From contig JACEFZ010025080.1 of NCBI GenBank assembly GCA_014155875.1, positions 252,001 through 316,000 of the forward strand: a stretch of DNA of 64,000 nucleotides, given 5' to 3'. Positions 1 through 10,156 of the stretch are shown one piece after another. Position 1 is the first letter of the stretch, and each line of letters opens with the position of its first letter. The notes under the pieces were generated by a model. The model made no database searches, was not told the origin of the DNA, and was given only the letters and a program-made list of their open reading frames with translations. The stretch is from Cepaea nemoralis. Lineage: Eukaryota > Mollusca > Gastropoda > Stylommatophora > Helicidae. Made by a program: the position numbers and the translations under genes.

Positions 1-390
1 TTCAGGCGTGGAATGTTGTGGCGACCACACGTCTTCGGGAGCCACTTTCGTGCAGTGGCTGGCATGCTTCTTTCCTGCCCAGTGTGGTATGATGGTGTGA
101 CTACACATCTCTGTGAGCCATGTTGGTGCAGTGGCTGGCACGCTTCTTTCCTGCCCAGTGTGGAATGATGGTGTGGCTACACATCTCTGTGAGCCATGTT
201 GGTGCAGTGGCTGGCACGCTTCTTTCCTGCCCAGTGTGGAATTATGTTGTGACTACACATCTCTGTGAGCCATGTTGGTGCAGTGGCTGGCACGCTTCTT
301 TCCTGCCCAGTGTGGAATGATGTTGTGACTACACATCTCTGTGAGCCATGTTGGTGCAGTGGCTGGCACGCTTCTTTCCTGCCCAGTGGT
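1..390 (+). repeat. 76-bp tandem repeat built on a tRNA-like head
   Basis: About five copies of a 76-bp unit; the landmark catgttggtgcag recurs at 119, 195, 271 and 347, exactly 76 apart. Each unit contains ttggtgcagtggctggcacg, which resembles the A box of a tRNA (TGGCNNAGTGG type). Only after the last copy (about 397-408) does a B-box-like cattcgaatccc follow, so the array looks like an amplified 5' half of a tRNA-derived SINE rather than functional tRNA genes. The 66- and 82-residue open frames here are by-products of the repeat. Confidence 0.85.
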
Positions 391-408
391 CATTCATTCG
401 AATCCCAT

Positions 409-1949
409 TGATGCAGATTGTGTTTTATTGACCTGGACTCGAACGTCGACCGAACCTAAAATGTGCGCCAGAAAATGTCCTCAGATGAAAAGGCGCCGGT
501 GTGATATTGACGAGTACAGACTGGTCTATACAAATATGGGGTCTGCACCATCTATCCAGCAGCCTAAAGGCGAGGACACTGATCTTTAATTTTACTTTTA
601 CATTTTTCCACTGCTCAGGCTTTGAATTTCCAATCAAATCTGTACAATACGTTCTGTTGTGGCATTCTGTGAGCTGTCTGACAACAGTCAAGATTAAAAT
701 TGCTGCCCCAGGCCAGCTGTTTGTGTATCTCTGAATGTTGTCTCTGTCGTCGAGCTTTCGAGTCAATGTTGCGTGTGTTTGGACTGAGAAAGTAAATACA
801 TCATGATTCAACTGTGTTGTTCGTGTGTTGCCAGACTGCTGCTCCACCTTTTTTTTCTGAATGTGAATTTATACCCAAACGGTTGTATTTAAAACGATTG
901 AGTTAGCACGCTTGGGCTGCACATTGCAGAGATAACTTCTAATGTTCTGTCTATAAATCTGCAGGAAGTCATACGTTTAACTACTTCTCTTCCTTTACTT
1001 GGCGTGTCCTTCCACTGGCCAACTGAATGTAACTACTTAGTTATCTTGTTGCAACTGGCTTCCATTAAGAGTTGAAAGCAGTTTGTTGTTTTGTCTCTTA
1101 TATGTCACCCTGCCTTATCGAGATCCTTTCGATCCACGTTCACCTATGTCTTCAAAATATTGCACTGTTGTAGACAACCTGGGTGATGTGGATGGATTTG
1201 TTATCAGAAGATAGGGCCATTCTACTTTCTGACTATATATGCTATGATATTGATAATATTGTTATCTAATTGTGTTTCTCATTCTGTTTCCTTTGATGAC
1301 ACCAACGGCATTCCACTACTTGTCTACACTCATTTCTACGACACAGTCGATTAAACAAAACGGTTTACTAGGATTAAGAACTATTCCGAGCACTAACAGA
1401 AGAAAACACAATAGCGAACAGTGCAAATGTAAACATGCGAATCTCTTCAACAGATGAAAGCCTCATTCAGTACTCAGGCGACCTAAACGTTAACGCATCT
1501 CAGAGTTTTCCAGAAGATTCACAAGCAACCACGCGCCACGAGGTTCAGTCGACCCCAGAGTTGTACTGGCTGGGGTGAAAACAATCGTCACTGTCGGCAG
1601 CTGAACCTGGTCCACTGCCTTGCTAGGCTCATCACTAATCACTGTGCTACCGTGGCTCCACTGTACACTATGTTGCGTGCAACCCGGTAATAAAGTAGCT
1701 GCAGGATTGTGACAGGGTTCGGACTTCTACATACATACATCACTCCCGTGTGTCCTCCCCACCCTGCAGTGGTGGGGAAGCGTGTGTTTCTCCATGACCT
1801 CAAGACTTATGCGGTAGCATAGATTTAGACACATGTTGACTTCCGTGTTGTACAGACTCGGTTGAAGCCTAAAGAAGACTTACACGATATAAATGGCTGT
1901 AGAATAGCACTAGCCACCCACCGCCCCGCCCTGTCCTTTTGCAGATAGG
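409..1949. other. No recognisable gene
   Basis: About 1.5 kb of moderately AT-rich sequence. The open frames are short, overlap on both strands and show no domain I recognise. No transposon ends are apparent. The 409-850 stretch may be the body of the SINE whose head is amplified just upstream, but I cannot define its 3' end. Confidence 0.4.
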
Positions 1950-2220
1950 GTCTTCACAATTCTTCTCGCTAGTGTCTAATCTCACTGAATTAAAATTATC
2001 TTCTTATACCTTCGACGCTGTCTTTAATAATTAACTGAGCGAGTGGGAATTTGTGTTCCTTTATGTTTGTCCTAAGCCTGACTTGGATCTTGAGGTGGGT
2101 GTTTGAACTATCTGTCTATCTCTCTCTCTTCTCTGTCTAATGAGCAACATTCCCCTAGGTGTTGCCATCGTGTAGTCATCTGTTCTGAGAGAATAATCGA
2201 TAGATTGGGATAATCACCCT
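1950..2220. repeat. Dispersed repeat, paralogous to 26590-26852
   Basis: The segment from roughly cttctcgctagtgtctaat to gggataatcaccct matches 26590-26852 over about 260 bp with scattered substitutions and small indels. In both places it is followed by a minus-strand RTE 3' end, although here 7.9 kb of later insertions separates them. It may be a long 3' untranslated region of that RTE subfamily or part of a segmental duplication. Confidence 0.75.
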
Positions 2221-2639
2221 CTGTGCTGTCATTTTGACGCCTTTCGCACTAAATTTAGTGCTTTTTCAAGTCATTTGGTGCCAAAATGTTGAATTTAGCG
2301 CGGCGGCGCGAATATGGTGCTTTACAAATTTATTTATTTTTTTTTTTGGGGGGGGGGGGGGGTGTTTTTTGGTGCTTTTTTTGGGTGGGTAAAAACTACT
2401 TTAAAAATCATTTTGGGAACACCAAAAAGCCGAATTTGAACTGAAGCGAGGGGGTAAAACAGTCTTAGTACGTTACCGCGCAATATTCAACTAATTTAAC
2501 TCCCTTTAATACGATTTAGCTAAAAGCGAACACCATCTTGCAGACAAGACAAGTCCAAACGTCAATACATTAGCTTGTTATCGAGTTCATAATCTTGTGG
2601 TGTCTACATTATCCTTTCATTTACGCTTGTTTGTGTTTC

Positions 2640-2911
2640 ACCATACGCAAGAAATATTCTCTATTAGGTACTATTCAGAGACAAGAAAGCAGTTTGTGGT
2701 TACTTACTTAGATTTAGTTGAAGTGAGAGACTGCAACGCGCAGGCAATATGCAATGCGTTAAAAGATTGTTTAAACAAGAATGGACTTCAGTCGAAAAGA
2801 CTAGTTGCACTTGGCAATGACAATGCATCTGTCATGACAGGTGTAAACAATGGAGTGTATACAAAGCTAAAATGCGAAGTTCCTCATCTGGTACTAGTTA
2901 GGTGTGTGTCA
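2640..2911 (+). pseudogene. hAT transposase remnant, N-terminal/catalytic part
   Basis: The frame reads through ETRKQFVVTYLDLVEV, then ALGNDNASVMTGVNNG and VPHLVLVRCV, the pattern seen in the catalytic region of the hAT transposases often annotated as DUF4371 or zinc finger 862-like proteins (a GxDxAxVMxG motif followed by a P-H-L...RC segment). The frame breaks off just after RCV, where the 1.9-kb insertion lies. The expected continuation (CHSLQL) is found at about 4855. No BED zinc finger is visible upstream. Confidence 0.7.
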
Positions 2912-4853
2912 CGAAAACCACTGTCGTTAGCGATAAGATGATAAAAATAACAGCGACAGGCTGTATTAACAGCTGCAATTGTTTACTACGAGTGGCAGGA
3001 AGATGAAACGGCACCGCCGTCCTTTAGAATTCCCTGGTAGACGGAAAAATATGTCGAGGTTATTTTGCCGACCAGCAGGATCAAAGAGAGACGGGGGCTG
3101 TTGTTGAGAAAAAAGGGGAAACTACTCTTGTGAAATTGGTGACTGATTGTCTACCCTTGGAGACACTTGTGTTGACGATCAAGGGAGAAGACTTTGGCGT
3201 CAGTTGAAGAAAAGGGGAGATCAGTATTCTGGTGAAATTGAAAAGCCGATTGTGTGCCCTTGGGGACCACCAGTGGTGACATCAAAGAACGTCACTAAAA
3301 CAATCCAAGGCTGTTTGACAAAAACATGACTTGTTTACAGTTAGTGTAGACAAGAAAGTTGACTTGGGTTGATGTGTTTCGTTACCGCAGTTATGAATTC
3401 GGAGAGCATCTACCGTGTTTAGATTTACTTAAAGTTAAATAACATGTGTCTTTATGGCAAATTGTAGAGGCCATCCAGGAGTAATGCGGTGTTTCATAAG
3501 GTACTCAATATAGTGTATTTAGGCATAATTAATATAGGCAGTAGCCTTGTTAAAACTAGCTAGGGTGAGGAAATAATTAGCTCTGCTAGTTGAGAATAGA
3601 GTAGTGGGGTAATATTTAGCTCTGCTAGTGAGAATAGTGTAGGTGGGGTGTCTACTGGGGTTCTGCACTCTGTCTAATGGACTGTCCTTGTCTTAACCTG
3701 ATTCAGATTGAGGTGATGAGCCACTCTGATCCATGATAGAGTTTAGTTTGCTGATAAATATCTGAGCGAGGCCGTAGGCCTACACTTAGCTAGTAGGGAT
3801 CAGTATCAGGCGGCCTTCACCAGATGTGTTCTCTTTCTCTAACAGATTCCCCAATAGTTACGAGGAAGCTCTACATTGGGTTTGATGGAGTTCTACTCTG
3901 ATTAAGAAGAACATCAAATGAACATTCACTTTATTTTATAAGATGAATAAATACACAGAGGAAAGTGTAGTCAGCATTGTTTATGCTGGGCCTAGGATCC
4001 AGAGGGTTCATACGAATCTGGCTCAGTTGAGAAAAACATTATAAATGATTCTGTTGCAATAGGGATTCACCCAGGTTGGGTGATACTCGTTACTTCACCA
4101 CATACCACTGAACACTAGTGAGTAGAAAAGAACATTGAACATGGCGTTCTCGTGGAATAATTTAGTCCAGTAAAGAAGTACTTTAGAACCGTTTGTGTGT
4201 GACAATCTAGAACAATGGATTAGAACAAGTGTGAGACCTGTGACATTGAAACCTAGTTTTCACGATACAGAGACCCGTACTTATCTGAGTCATAGGGACC
4301 TTAGTCTTTACCGTGAGTGACAGATCCATTATTAATGTTAAACGATAACTATTCTCGGAGGATCATGCATCTAGTCGACCCAGTAGATACCGGAGAAAGT
4401 CAACGTCTGGAAGAAGAGACGCATCAATGGGTGAGGTCTTCATGTGCTAAGCTATCATGCTGTGGCATACCCTTGCTATGATGATGATCTGACTTGGCTG
4501 CTGATCACTTGTCTGATTCTACATACATATTAGCATATTCGACACACATTCTACACATTACACACACACACTTATCACACACGTACTCTTTGCTTTAATA
4601 AATTATTTGTTGTATTTATTTGTTAAAGCTAGAGTTGTTAAGTATGTTGTGTTGGGGAAGAATGAGAGGGGGCATGATCCAGGGGTGAGTGAGAGTGAGA
4701 AAGAGGTGTCTACAGACTGAAGGAGTTTTTTGGATGGATTCTGGTGGTTTCTCTAGGATAATAATATTGGGTTAATACAAATGTGGGTGTTGACTCCCCT
4801 CACTCCAGGGACGACACTAAAGTAATAAAGGATTACTACGACAGTGTGTATAT
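2912..4853. mobile_element. Unidentified ~1.9-kb insertion inside the hAT transposase
   Basis: The hAT frame stops at about 2908 and resumes at about 4850, so this block is an insertion. Near its ends is a 9-bp perfect inverted repeat, cactgtcgt (from about 2920) and acgacagtg (to about 4847). The exact target duplication is unclear because both edges lie in GTGTGT-like sequence. Local duplications occur inside, for example ttagctctgctag at about 3576 and 3616. No coding domain is recognisable. It could be a non-autonomous DNA transposon or a solo LTR. Confidence 0.5.
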
Positions 4854-6034
4854 GTCATTCCCTTCAGCTGACAGTGTCTGCCCAGGAACATAGAGTTCAT
4901 GATTAGAGAAACATGTAACTGGTTTTTTTCACTCAAGTCTTCGTCAAGCAAAGTACAGGGCGCTTTTTGCTTCAATAAATGATGGACAACATCCGCTGAA
5001 AGTTTTTCAAGTTGTTCAATTAAGCCAGACACGATGGATGTCCATTCAATCTGCCATTGTCAGAATATTGCAGCATTGGGTCGAGCTCAGAACTCATTTT
5101 GATATAGCAAGACTCAACTAGCGCTGTTATACATCAGAACGTCTACATTCTATGTTTAGAAACTTGAAAAACTATGTGTATCTCATGTTTCTCAAGCATA
5201 TTTTCGGAGAAATTCAAAGTGTGAATAAGAAATTCGAAGCAGATATACAGGATCCAACAAAACTACTCAGCGATCTTGTCCAACTCACTGATTCTATCAG
5301 TTCAAAGATTGCTATTCCGGGGGGGGGGGGGGGGGGGGGGGGGATGATATCAAAAAGTGATGCTATTCAAGATTATTTAGATTCTAATCCCAATCTAGGT
5401 TATTAGTTTGAGAAAGAAATAGCAGGCTACAAGTTTCCTGATGAGAAAGAAATTCGTGGAAGGTGCATCCAGTTTTTAATAGAGCTGCTGACACAGATGC
5501 GCTTACGTTTACCCGATAACGTTCGAGTGTTGCAGTCCTTGTCATGTCTTAGTGGAAGTGAATGTCTACAGCCAATGAAGCCCTGTAAGTTGGATCTTGC
5601 TAAAATGTTTGTAGAAGATGCAGCTACTCTCACCCGCATCGATTTCCAGTGGAGAAAATTTCATCATATGCAGTGGACACAGACCTCTGACACACTTGGA
5701 CTGTGGGCAGAAATAGCCTCCCTTCCAAGATCTTACAGATTTAGCTTTAACTGTGCTCATTTTACCTCATTCTAATGTGGACGTAGAGTGTATTTTCAGT
5801 CAGATGGGAGTTATAAAATCAAAATTACGGAACGGACTGAGCATCAAGAGTTTGACTGCTGTTTTGACTATTAGATATGGAATGAAAAGATATGGCAAAT
5901 GCTGTCATGATTATAAACTACCTAAGGATATTCTACGAAAAATTGGACCACAGGAGGCACATACACGTTTCTTTCAATCATCCTCCTCATCATCATTATC
6001 GCAGGAGCAAACACAGCAGGAAATAGCTACATAA
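4850..6034 (+). pseudogene. hAT transposase remnant, C-terminal part with dimerisation domain
   Basis: Plus-strand frames contain in order CHSLQL (about 4855), SQTRWMSIQSAIVRILQHWV (about 5028-5085), MFRNLKNYVYLMFLKHIF (from 5152), DPTKLLSDLVQLTDSI, then from 5753 LILPHSNVDVECIFSQMGVI, the hallmark of the hAT C-terminal dimerisation domain (Dimer_Tnp_hAT). The frame shifts several times and a 25-base G run interrupts it at 5319-5343. On family knowledge this region mediates transposase dimerisation and follows the last catalytic residue. The antisense open frame at 4817-5032 is a shadow of this one. Confidence 0.75.
5319..5343. repeat. Poly-G tract, 25 bases
   Basis: An uninterrupted run of 25 G on the plus strand inside the hAT transposase frame, encoding a glycine stretch there. 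It is one of several exceptionally long G or C runs in the window. Confidence 0.95.
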
Positions 6035-6283
6035 ACTGAAGAGGAGTTTTTTGACTTGGATTCGGCAGATCTGGAATAAACTTCATTCTAATATTCAGTG
6101 ATAATAATAAATTATAATGTGCTGCTTTATAACATTTTGAATGAATACCACCAGTGCTTGTTTTAGTGCTTTCCCAAAAATCATATTATTGCAATTTACT
6201 GCTTTTTTGGCTCGAGAGTAGTTCTGATTGGGATTTGGCGGATCTGGAATAAACTTCATTGTAATATGAAGTGATAATAATGT

Positions 6284-6725
6284 TGTGTTGTGTTGTTTGT
6301 CCTTCAAGAATGATGATGACCATTCAATTCATCCAGTGGGGTACGTTGGATGAAGAATGACTTGCGAGATGAATTGGATTAAAGTGAGGAAGAGTTGCGC
6401 AATTCGTCGACCTCACTCTCTCGTCTGAGTCCAACTGAATCCAGTGGCAGGACAAGTCAAGACGACTGAGACGAATACAGGTGCAGTGGATGACCAGGGC
6501 GCTCTACGTACCTTGCCGTGCTCATTATGTTCCACAACGCTTTGCAGGTAAACGCCGTCTTGCCCGTTGAATCAGGAATGATTTCTTCCGCGCAGTCTCC
6601 CGAATCCTGTCTTTACATGCTGGGTAGGCATACCCTAGTTTACCGCTTGGTTTGACACCAAATCGGCTACCCGCGCCTGGTTTAGCCAGCCTTTCACAGA
6701 TGTTGCCTGGGGGGTGGCCGCTGTG
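6284..6725 (-). mobile_element. SINE-like insertion in the hAT 3' region, sharing its tail with the LINE at 20300
   Basis: hAT sequence (taataataaattataatgtg, about 6105-6123) resumes at about 6731 after this block. On the minus strand the block ends in ccactggatgaattgaatg, then ggtcatcatcattcttga and a CAACA-type tail, nearly identical to the end of the LINE at 20300-21512, where the same bases encode the last residues (PLDEINGHHHS) and stop codon. The rest (6350-6725) is not RT coding and carries a weak tRNA-like A box on the minus strand. This fits a SINE using the LINE's 3' end, although a chimeric LINE copy is possible. Confidence 0.55.
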
Positions 6726-6884
6726 AAGTTATAATAATAAATTATAATGTGCTACCTTGTTACATTTGTAATATAAACCGTTGGTGCTTTTTTTTTTTTG
6801 TGCTTTCCAAAAAATTTTGGTGCTTTTTTTTGGGTCGATTTTGGTGCTTTTTCATCAAAAGGAGATGTCAACACTGATCACCCT

Positions 6885-9800
6885 CATCATCATCATCAAG
6901 TGCCGTGCCGGCTGGCGTAGGCGTTCATGGCTCTCCATAGATCTCGGTCTTTGGTTTTCTGGATCAACTCTGGTGCTGATATTCCTCCATGCCACCGTCT
7001 CAATCCATCCAGCATCACTTCTCTTGGTCTACCTCTGCCTCTCTTCCCCTCGATCTTTCCAGTTGTTACGATGTTCTCCAATGCCTCTCTTCTCATCACG
7101 TGACCGAAGAAAGATGTTTGTCTCTGTCTTATTGTTGTATATAATGTTCTAGTTTCATTAGCCTGTTTCAGGCAGTCGTCGTTAGTTACTCTGGCAGTCC
7201 AAGGAATTCGCAACATTCGTCTCAGGAACCACATCTCTGTTGCTTCTAATTTCTTCTTAATTTGTTCATTTACGTTCCAAGATTCACTGCCATACAGCAA
7301 AACTGGTTCTACATAGCATTTCAGCACTCTCTTTCTTACATTCAGTGATAGTGACTTATTGCATAAGATACTCTTCATTTTCTGAAAAGCGGCTTTTGCC
7401 TGCCCTATTCTACTCCTAATCTCTGTTGTACATCTTCCATCTGATGTTATAAATGCCCCTAGGTATCTAAAATTATCAACTTGGTTAAGGATTTTCCCTT
7501 CTATTTCTATGTCACATTTTGGTGTCACCATTTTCTTTGATATTACCATTGTTACTGTTTTCTTGATATTCAAGGAGAGTCCTTTCCTTGCACTCTCTGT
7601 TACTACAACGTCTAATAATTGTTGTAGGTCTGTTGAATTATCCGCCACCAATACTGTGTCATCTGCATAGCGTATATTATTTATATTATAACCTCCAACT
7701 AGTATTCCTGTCATCTCTTTGATCTCTCTCATTATTACTTCGCTATACAGGGAGAAAAGATCTGGTGACAAGACACACCCTTGTCGTACTCCTAGCTTTA
7801 TCTGTTCGTAACTACCCTCTTTATTTCCCATTTTAATTGCTGCTACTTGGTTCCAGTAAACATTCTTTATTATTCTTAAATCTTTTCCATCAATGTTGAT
7901 ATCTTCCAACATTTTAATCAGTTCATCATGTTTTACTTTATCAAATGCCTTAGTATAATCTATGAAGCACAAATATACGTCTCTCTGTTTCTCTATTGAC
8001 CTTTCTATTAGTGTCCGTAATGTATAAATTGCATTGTTTGTGCCCTTTCCTTCCACAAATCCATACTGTTCTTCACTAATTTCCATTTTTATTTTCTTTT
8101 TGATTCTTCTCATTATGATTCTGAGTAGAAGCTTAGTGATATGGTTTATAAGGTTAATTGTACGAAAATCTTCACAATCAATTGCTCCTGGTCTTTTTGG
8201 TATAGCTATAAATACAGATTTCAACATATCACTGGGTAAATATCCACTGCTGTAAATATCATTCAACATTTTGGTTAATATATCTACTCCAAATTCTCCC
8301 AATACTTCTAATTCTTCTATTGTGATTTCATCTGGCCCAGCTGTTTTTCCTTTCTTCATACGTTTCATAGCGTCAGCGACTTCTTCTTTCAGAATAGGTG
8401 GACCTTCTAAGTTACTATCTTCTGTTAATTCTCCCCTTTCTCCTTCATATAATTCTCTTATATACTCATTCCACCTCTTCATTATAGCATCTTCCTCTAA
8501 TATTATCTTTCCTGTTTTTGATTTCAAACACCCTGTATTTATTCTTATTTTTCTTCCTGTAAGCTCACTGATTTGTCTGTGCATATTTTTTGTATCTTTA
8601 ATGGAATTTAATTCAATTTGTTTGCATTGCTCGTTTAACCAACTTTCTTTAGCCTTCCCACATTTATCTTTTATTTCTTTATTTATCTTAGCGTATTCTT
8701 GTTTGTCATTTTTACTCTGTTTTCTTTTGTCCATCAGTTTTAAGATATCTTCATTCATCCATTTTTTCTTAGCTATTTTGCCTCTCTCCGGTAATACTTC
8801 TTTGCTAGTTTGATGAATGGAGTCCCTTAACATTTCCCATTGTTCATCTATACTCTGTATTTTAGTTATTGCATTGTACCTATTTTTCACAGTCACTCTG
8901 TATTGTTCTTGCATTTCTTTATCTATTTTCAGAACCTCTTTATTAAGTCTCATGTTCTTAACCATTTTTTTCCCTCTCTTTAATCTTACTTTTATTTGTC
9001 CACATAGTGGTACATGATCACTATTACAGTCAGCACCAGGCATTGTCTTTACATTAATTAAAGCATTTCTAAATCTTTTATTAATTAGTATGTAGTCAAT
9101 TTGGTTGCGTATTTTCTTATCAGGGCTTATCCATGTGTACAGTCGTCTTTTATGGTGTTTAAACCATGTGTTTCCAATTATCATCTCATTGATATTTGCC
9201 CATTCTATTAGCTTTTCCCCTCTTTCATTTCTTGTACCTAAACCATAATTCCCCACTACATCCTCCATTTTTCCCTTTCCTACTTTTGCATTAAAATCAC
9301 CAAGTATTATTTTTATTTCTTGTGATCCAATTTGAGCCATCGCCATTTCTATTTCGTCGTAAAAGTGTTGTATTTCTTCCTCACTACTGCTTGCTGTTGG
9401 TGCATATACTTGTATAATATTTATGTCTATTGGTTTGCCTTTGATTTTTACCATAATAACTCTATCTGAAATACACCAGTATCCATTAATTGACTTGGCT
9501 GTTTTTTCGTCTAATATTATTCCTACACCTTTTTCATGTGTATCCCCTCCAGAATAAATTATTGTGTGATTGTCAGCTATAATTTTGCCCGATCCCTTCC
9601 ATCTCATCTCACTAACGCCTAGTATATTCATTTTCATGCTATCCATCTCTCTTAGAACATTGGTCAACTTTCCTAGCTCATTTAATGTCCTAACATTCCA
9701 TGTTCCTACTCTAAATTTATTTATTTTAGTTATGATTTTGCCATCAGTAGCTGGATGACGGTCTGGTGTCACCTGTGGCTCATGACTGTCCCTACCGGAC

Positions 9801-10145
9801 GAGGATGCCCTAAGACAGCCATTAACGTCCTTCACTAACTTTGATTTATGTTTTGCCATGAAGTCTTGGGAAGATAATGTGGTGGTTTCCCCTTGCCTTC
9901 CACATTCACATGGTGGTCTTTTTACCTCTGCCTTTGACAGCCATTTCCGACTGTAAGGACAAGTGAGTGCCCTGCTCTGCTCAGCTGCAGAGTTGTCCAC
10001 TTATTCCGGTGGATACTCGGTCCCCAGAGCTGTGTTAGCCACACCGTAGTGTGTTTCCATCCTCTACCACGTGGAGGTGCAGTTGGGATTTTCCCTTCAT
10101 AAAGTTATGGTCTCTGACCAAAACTCTCCAGTACTTTTAGAGAAC
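6885..10145 (-). mobile_element. RTE/BovB-like non-LTR retrotransposon, apparently full length
   Basis: A 3261-bp element flanked by the 11-bp direct repeat ctgatcaccct (6874-6884 and 10146-10156). The minus-strand 3' end finishes in a short TGATGATGATG tract rather than poly(A), as is usual for RTE elements. A single long frame covers most of it, with roughly 145-290 bp of 5' leader (9860-10145) depending on the true start. The left target duplication includes the last bases of the hAT element, so this insertion is younger than the hAT. Confidence 0.85.
6896..9859 (-). CDS. RTE endonuclease / reverse transcriptase polyprotein
   Basis: A multifunctional retrotransposon protein that nicks target DNA and copies its own RNA there (target-primed reverse transcription). 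The frame is open from 10000 just after a TAA, but the codon there is GTG; the first ATG is at 9859, giving 987 residues, and is used here. From that Met, an APE-type endonuclease runs from about residue 50 to 295: TWN (Asn55), SEMRW (Glu84), QVYAPT, GDFNAK (Asp188, Asn190), IDYI and SDH (281-282). The reverse transcriptase follows at about 495-800, with FIDYTKAFD (Asp634), RQGCVLSPDLFS and YADD (731-734). The C-terminal part has WTARVTND, FFGHVMRR and a basic KRGRGRPRE stretch. All catalytic residues seem present and there is no frameshift, so it may be recently active. Length fits single-ORF RTE elements. It resembles proteins often mis-annotated as craniofacial development protein 2-like. 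Confidence 0.9.
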   Translation of the reverse strand: MAKHKSKLVKDVNGCLRASSSGRDSHEPQVTPDRHPATDGKIITKINKFRVGTWNVRTLNELGKLTNVLREMDSMKMNILGVSEMRWKGSGKIIADNHTIIYSGGDTHEKGVGIILDEKTAKSINGYWCISDRVIMVKIKGKPIDINIIQVYAPTASSSEEEIQHFYDEIEMAMAQIGSQEIKIILGDFNAKVGKGKMEDVVGNYGLGTRNERGEKLIEWANINEMIIGNTWFKHHKRRLYTWISPDKKIRNQIDYILINKRFRNALINVKTMPGADCNSDHVPLCGQIKVRLKRGKKMVKNMRLNKEVLKIDKEMQEQYRVTVKNRYNAITKIQSIDEQWEMLRDSIHQTSKEVLPERGKIAKKKWMNEDILKLMDKRKQSKNDKQEYAKINKEIKDKCGKAKESWLNEQCKQIELNSIKDTKNMHRQISELTGRKIRINTGCLKSKTGKIILEEDAIMKRWNEYIRELYEGERGELTEDSNLEGPPILKEEVADAMKRMKKGKTAGPDEITIEELEVLGEFGVDILTKMLNDIYSSGYLPSDMLKSVFIAIPKRPGAIDCEDFRTINLINHITKLLLRIIMRRIKKKIKMEISEEQYGFVEGKGTNNAIYTLRTLIERSIEKQRDVYLCFIDYTKAFDKVKHDELIKMLEDINIDGKDLRIIKNVYWNQVAAIKMGNKEGSYEQIKLGVRQGCVLSPDLFSLYSEVIMREIKEMTGILVGGYNINNIRYADDTVLVADNSTDLQQLLDVVVTESARKGLSLNIKKTVTMVISKKMVTPKCDIEIEGKILNQVDNFRYLGAFITSDGRCTTEIRSRIGQAKAAFQKMKSILCNKSLSLNVRKRVLKCYVEPVLLYGSESWNVNEQIKKKLEATEMWFLRRMLRIPWTARVTNDDCLKQANETRTLYTTIRQRQTSFFGHVMRREALENIVTTGKIEGKRGRGRPREVMLDGLRRWHGGISAPELIQKTKDRDLWRAMNAYASRHGT

Positions 10146-10156
10146 CTGATCACCCT

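Larger units (their letters stand above)
2221..6876 (+). mobile_element. hAT-superfamily DNA transposon, decayed and itself interrupted
   Basis: The element is flanked by a perfect 8-bp direct repeat ATCACCCT (2213-2220 and 6877-6884), the target duplication length typical of hAT transposons. Its ends are imperfect inverted repeats: ctgtgctgtcatt at the left and cagtgttgacatc when the right end is read in reverse, 9 of 13 matching. Subterminal ggtgcttttt motifs occur near both ends (about 2255-2385 and 6783-6860). Inside are two blocks of transposase-like coding sequence (to 2911, and from about 4850), a 1.9-kb foreign insertion between them, and a SINE-like insertion at 6284-6725. Removing these leaves about 2.3 kb, a normal size for an autonomous hAT. 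Frameshifts and stops make it inactive. Confidence 0.8.

Noticed and set aside
3576..3660. LTR pair inside the 1.9-kb insertion
   Set aside because: The duplication is only about 40 bp and local; no long terminal repeats were found.
8271..8813. 180-residue plus-strand ORF
   Set aside because: Antisense shadow of the intact RTE polyprotein.
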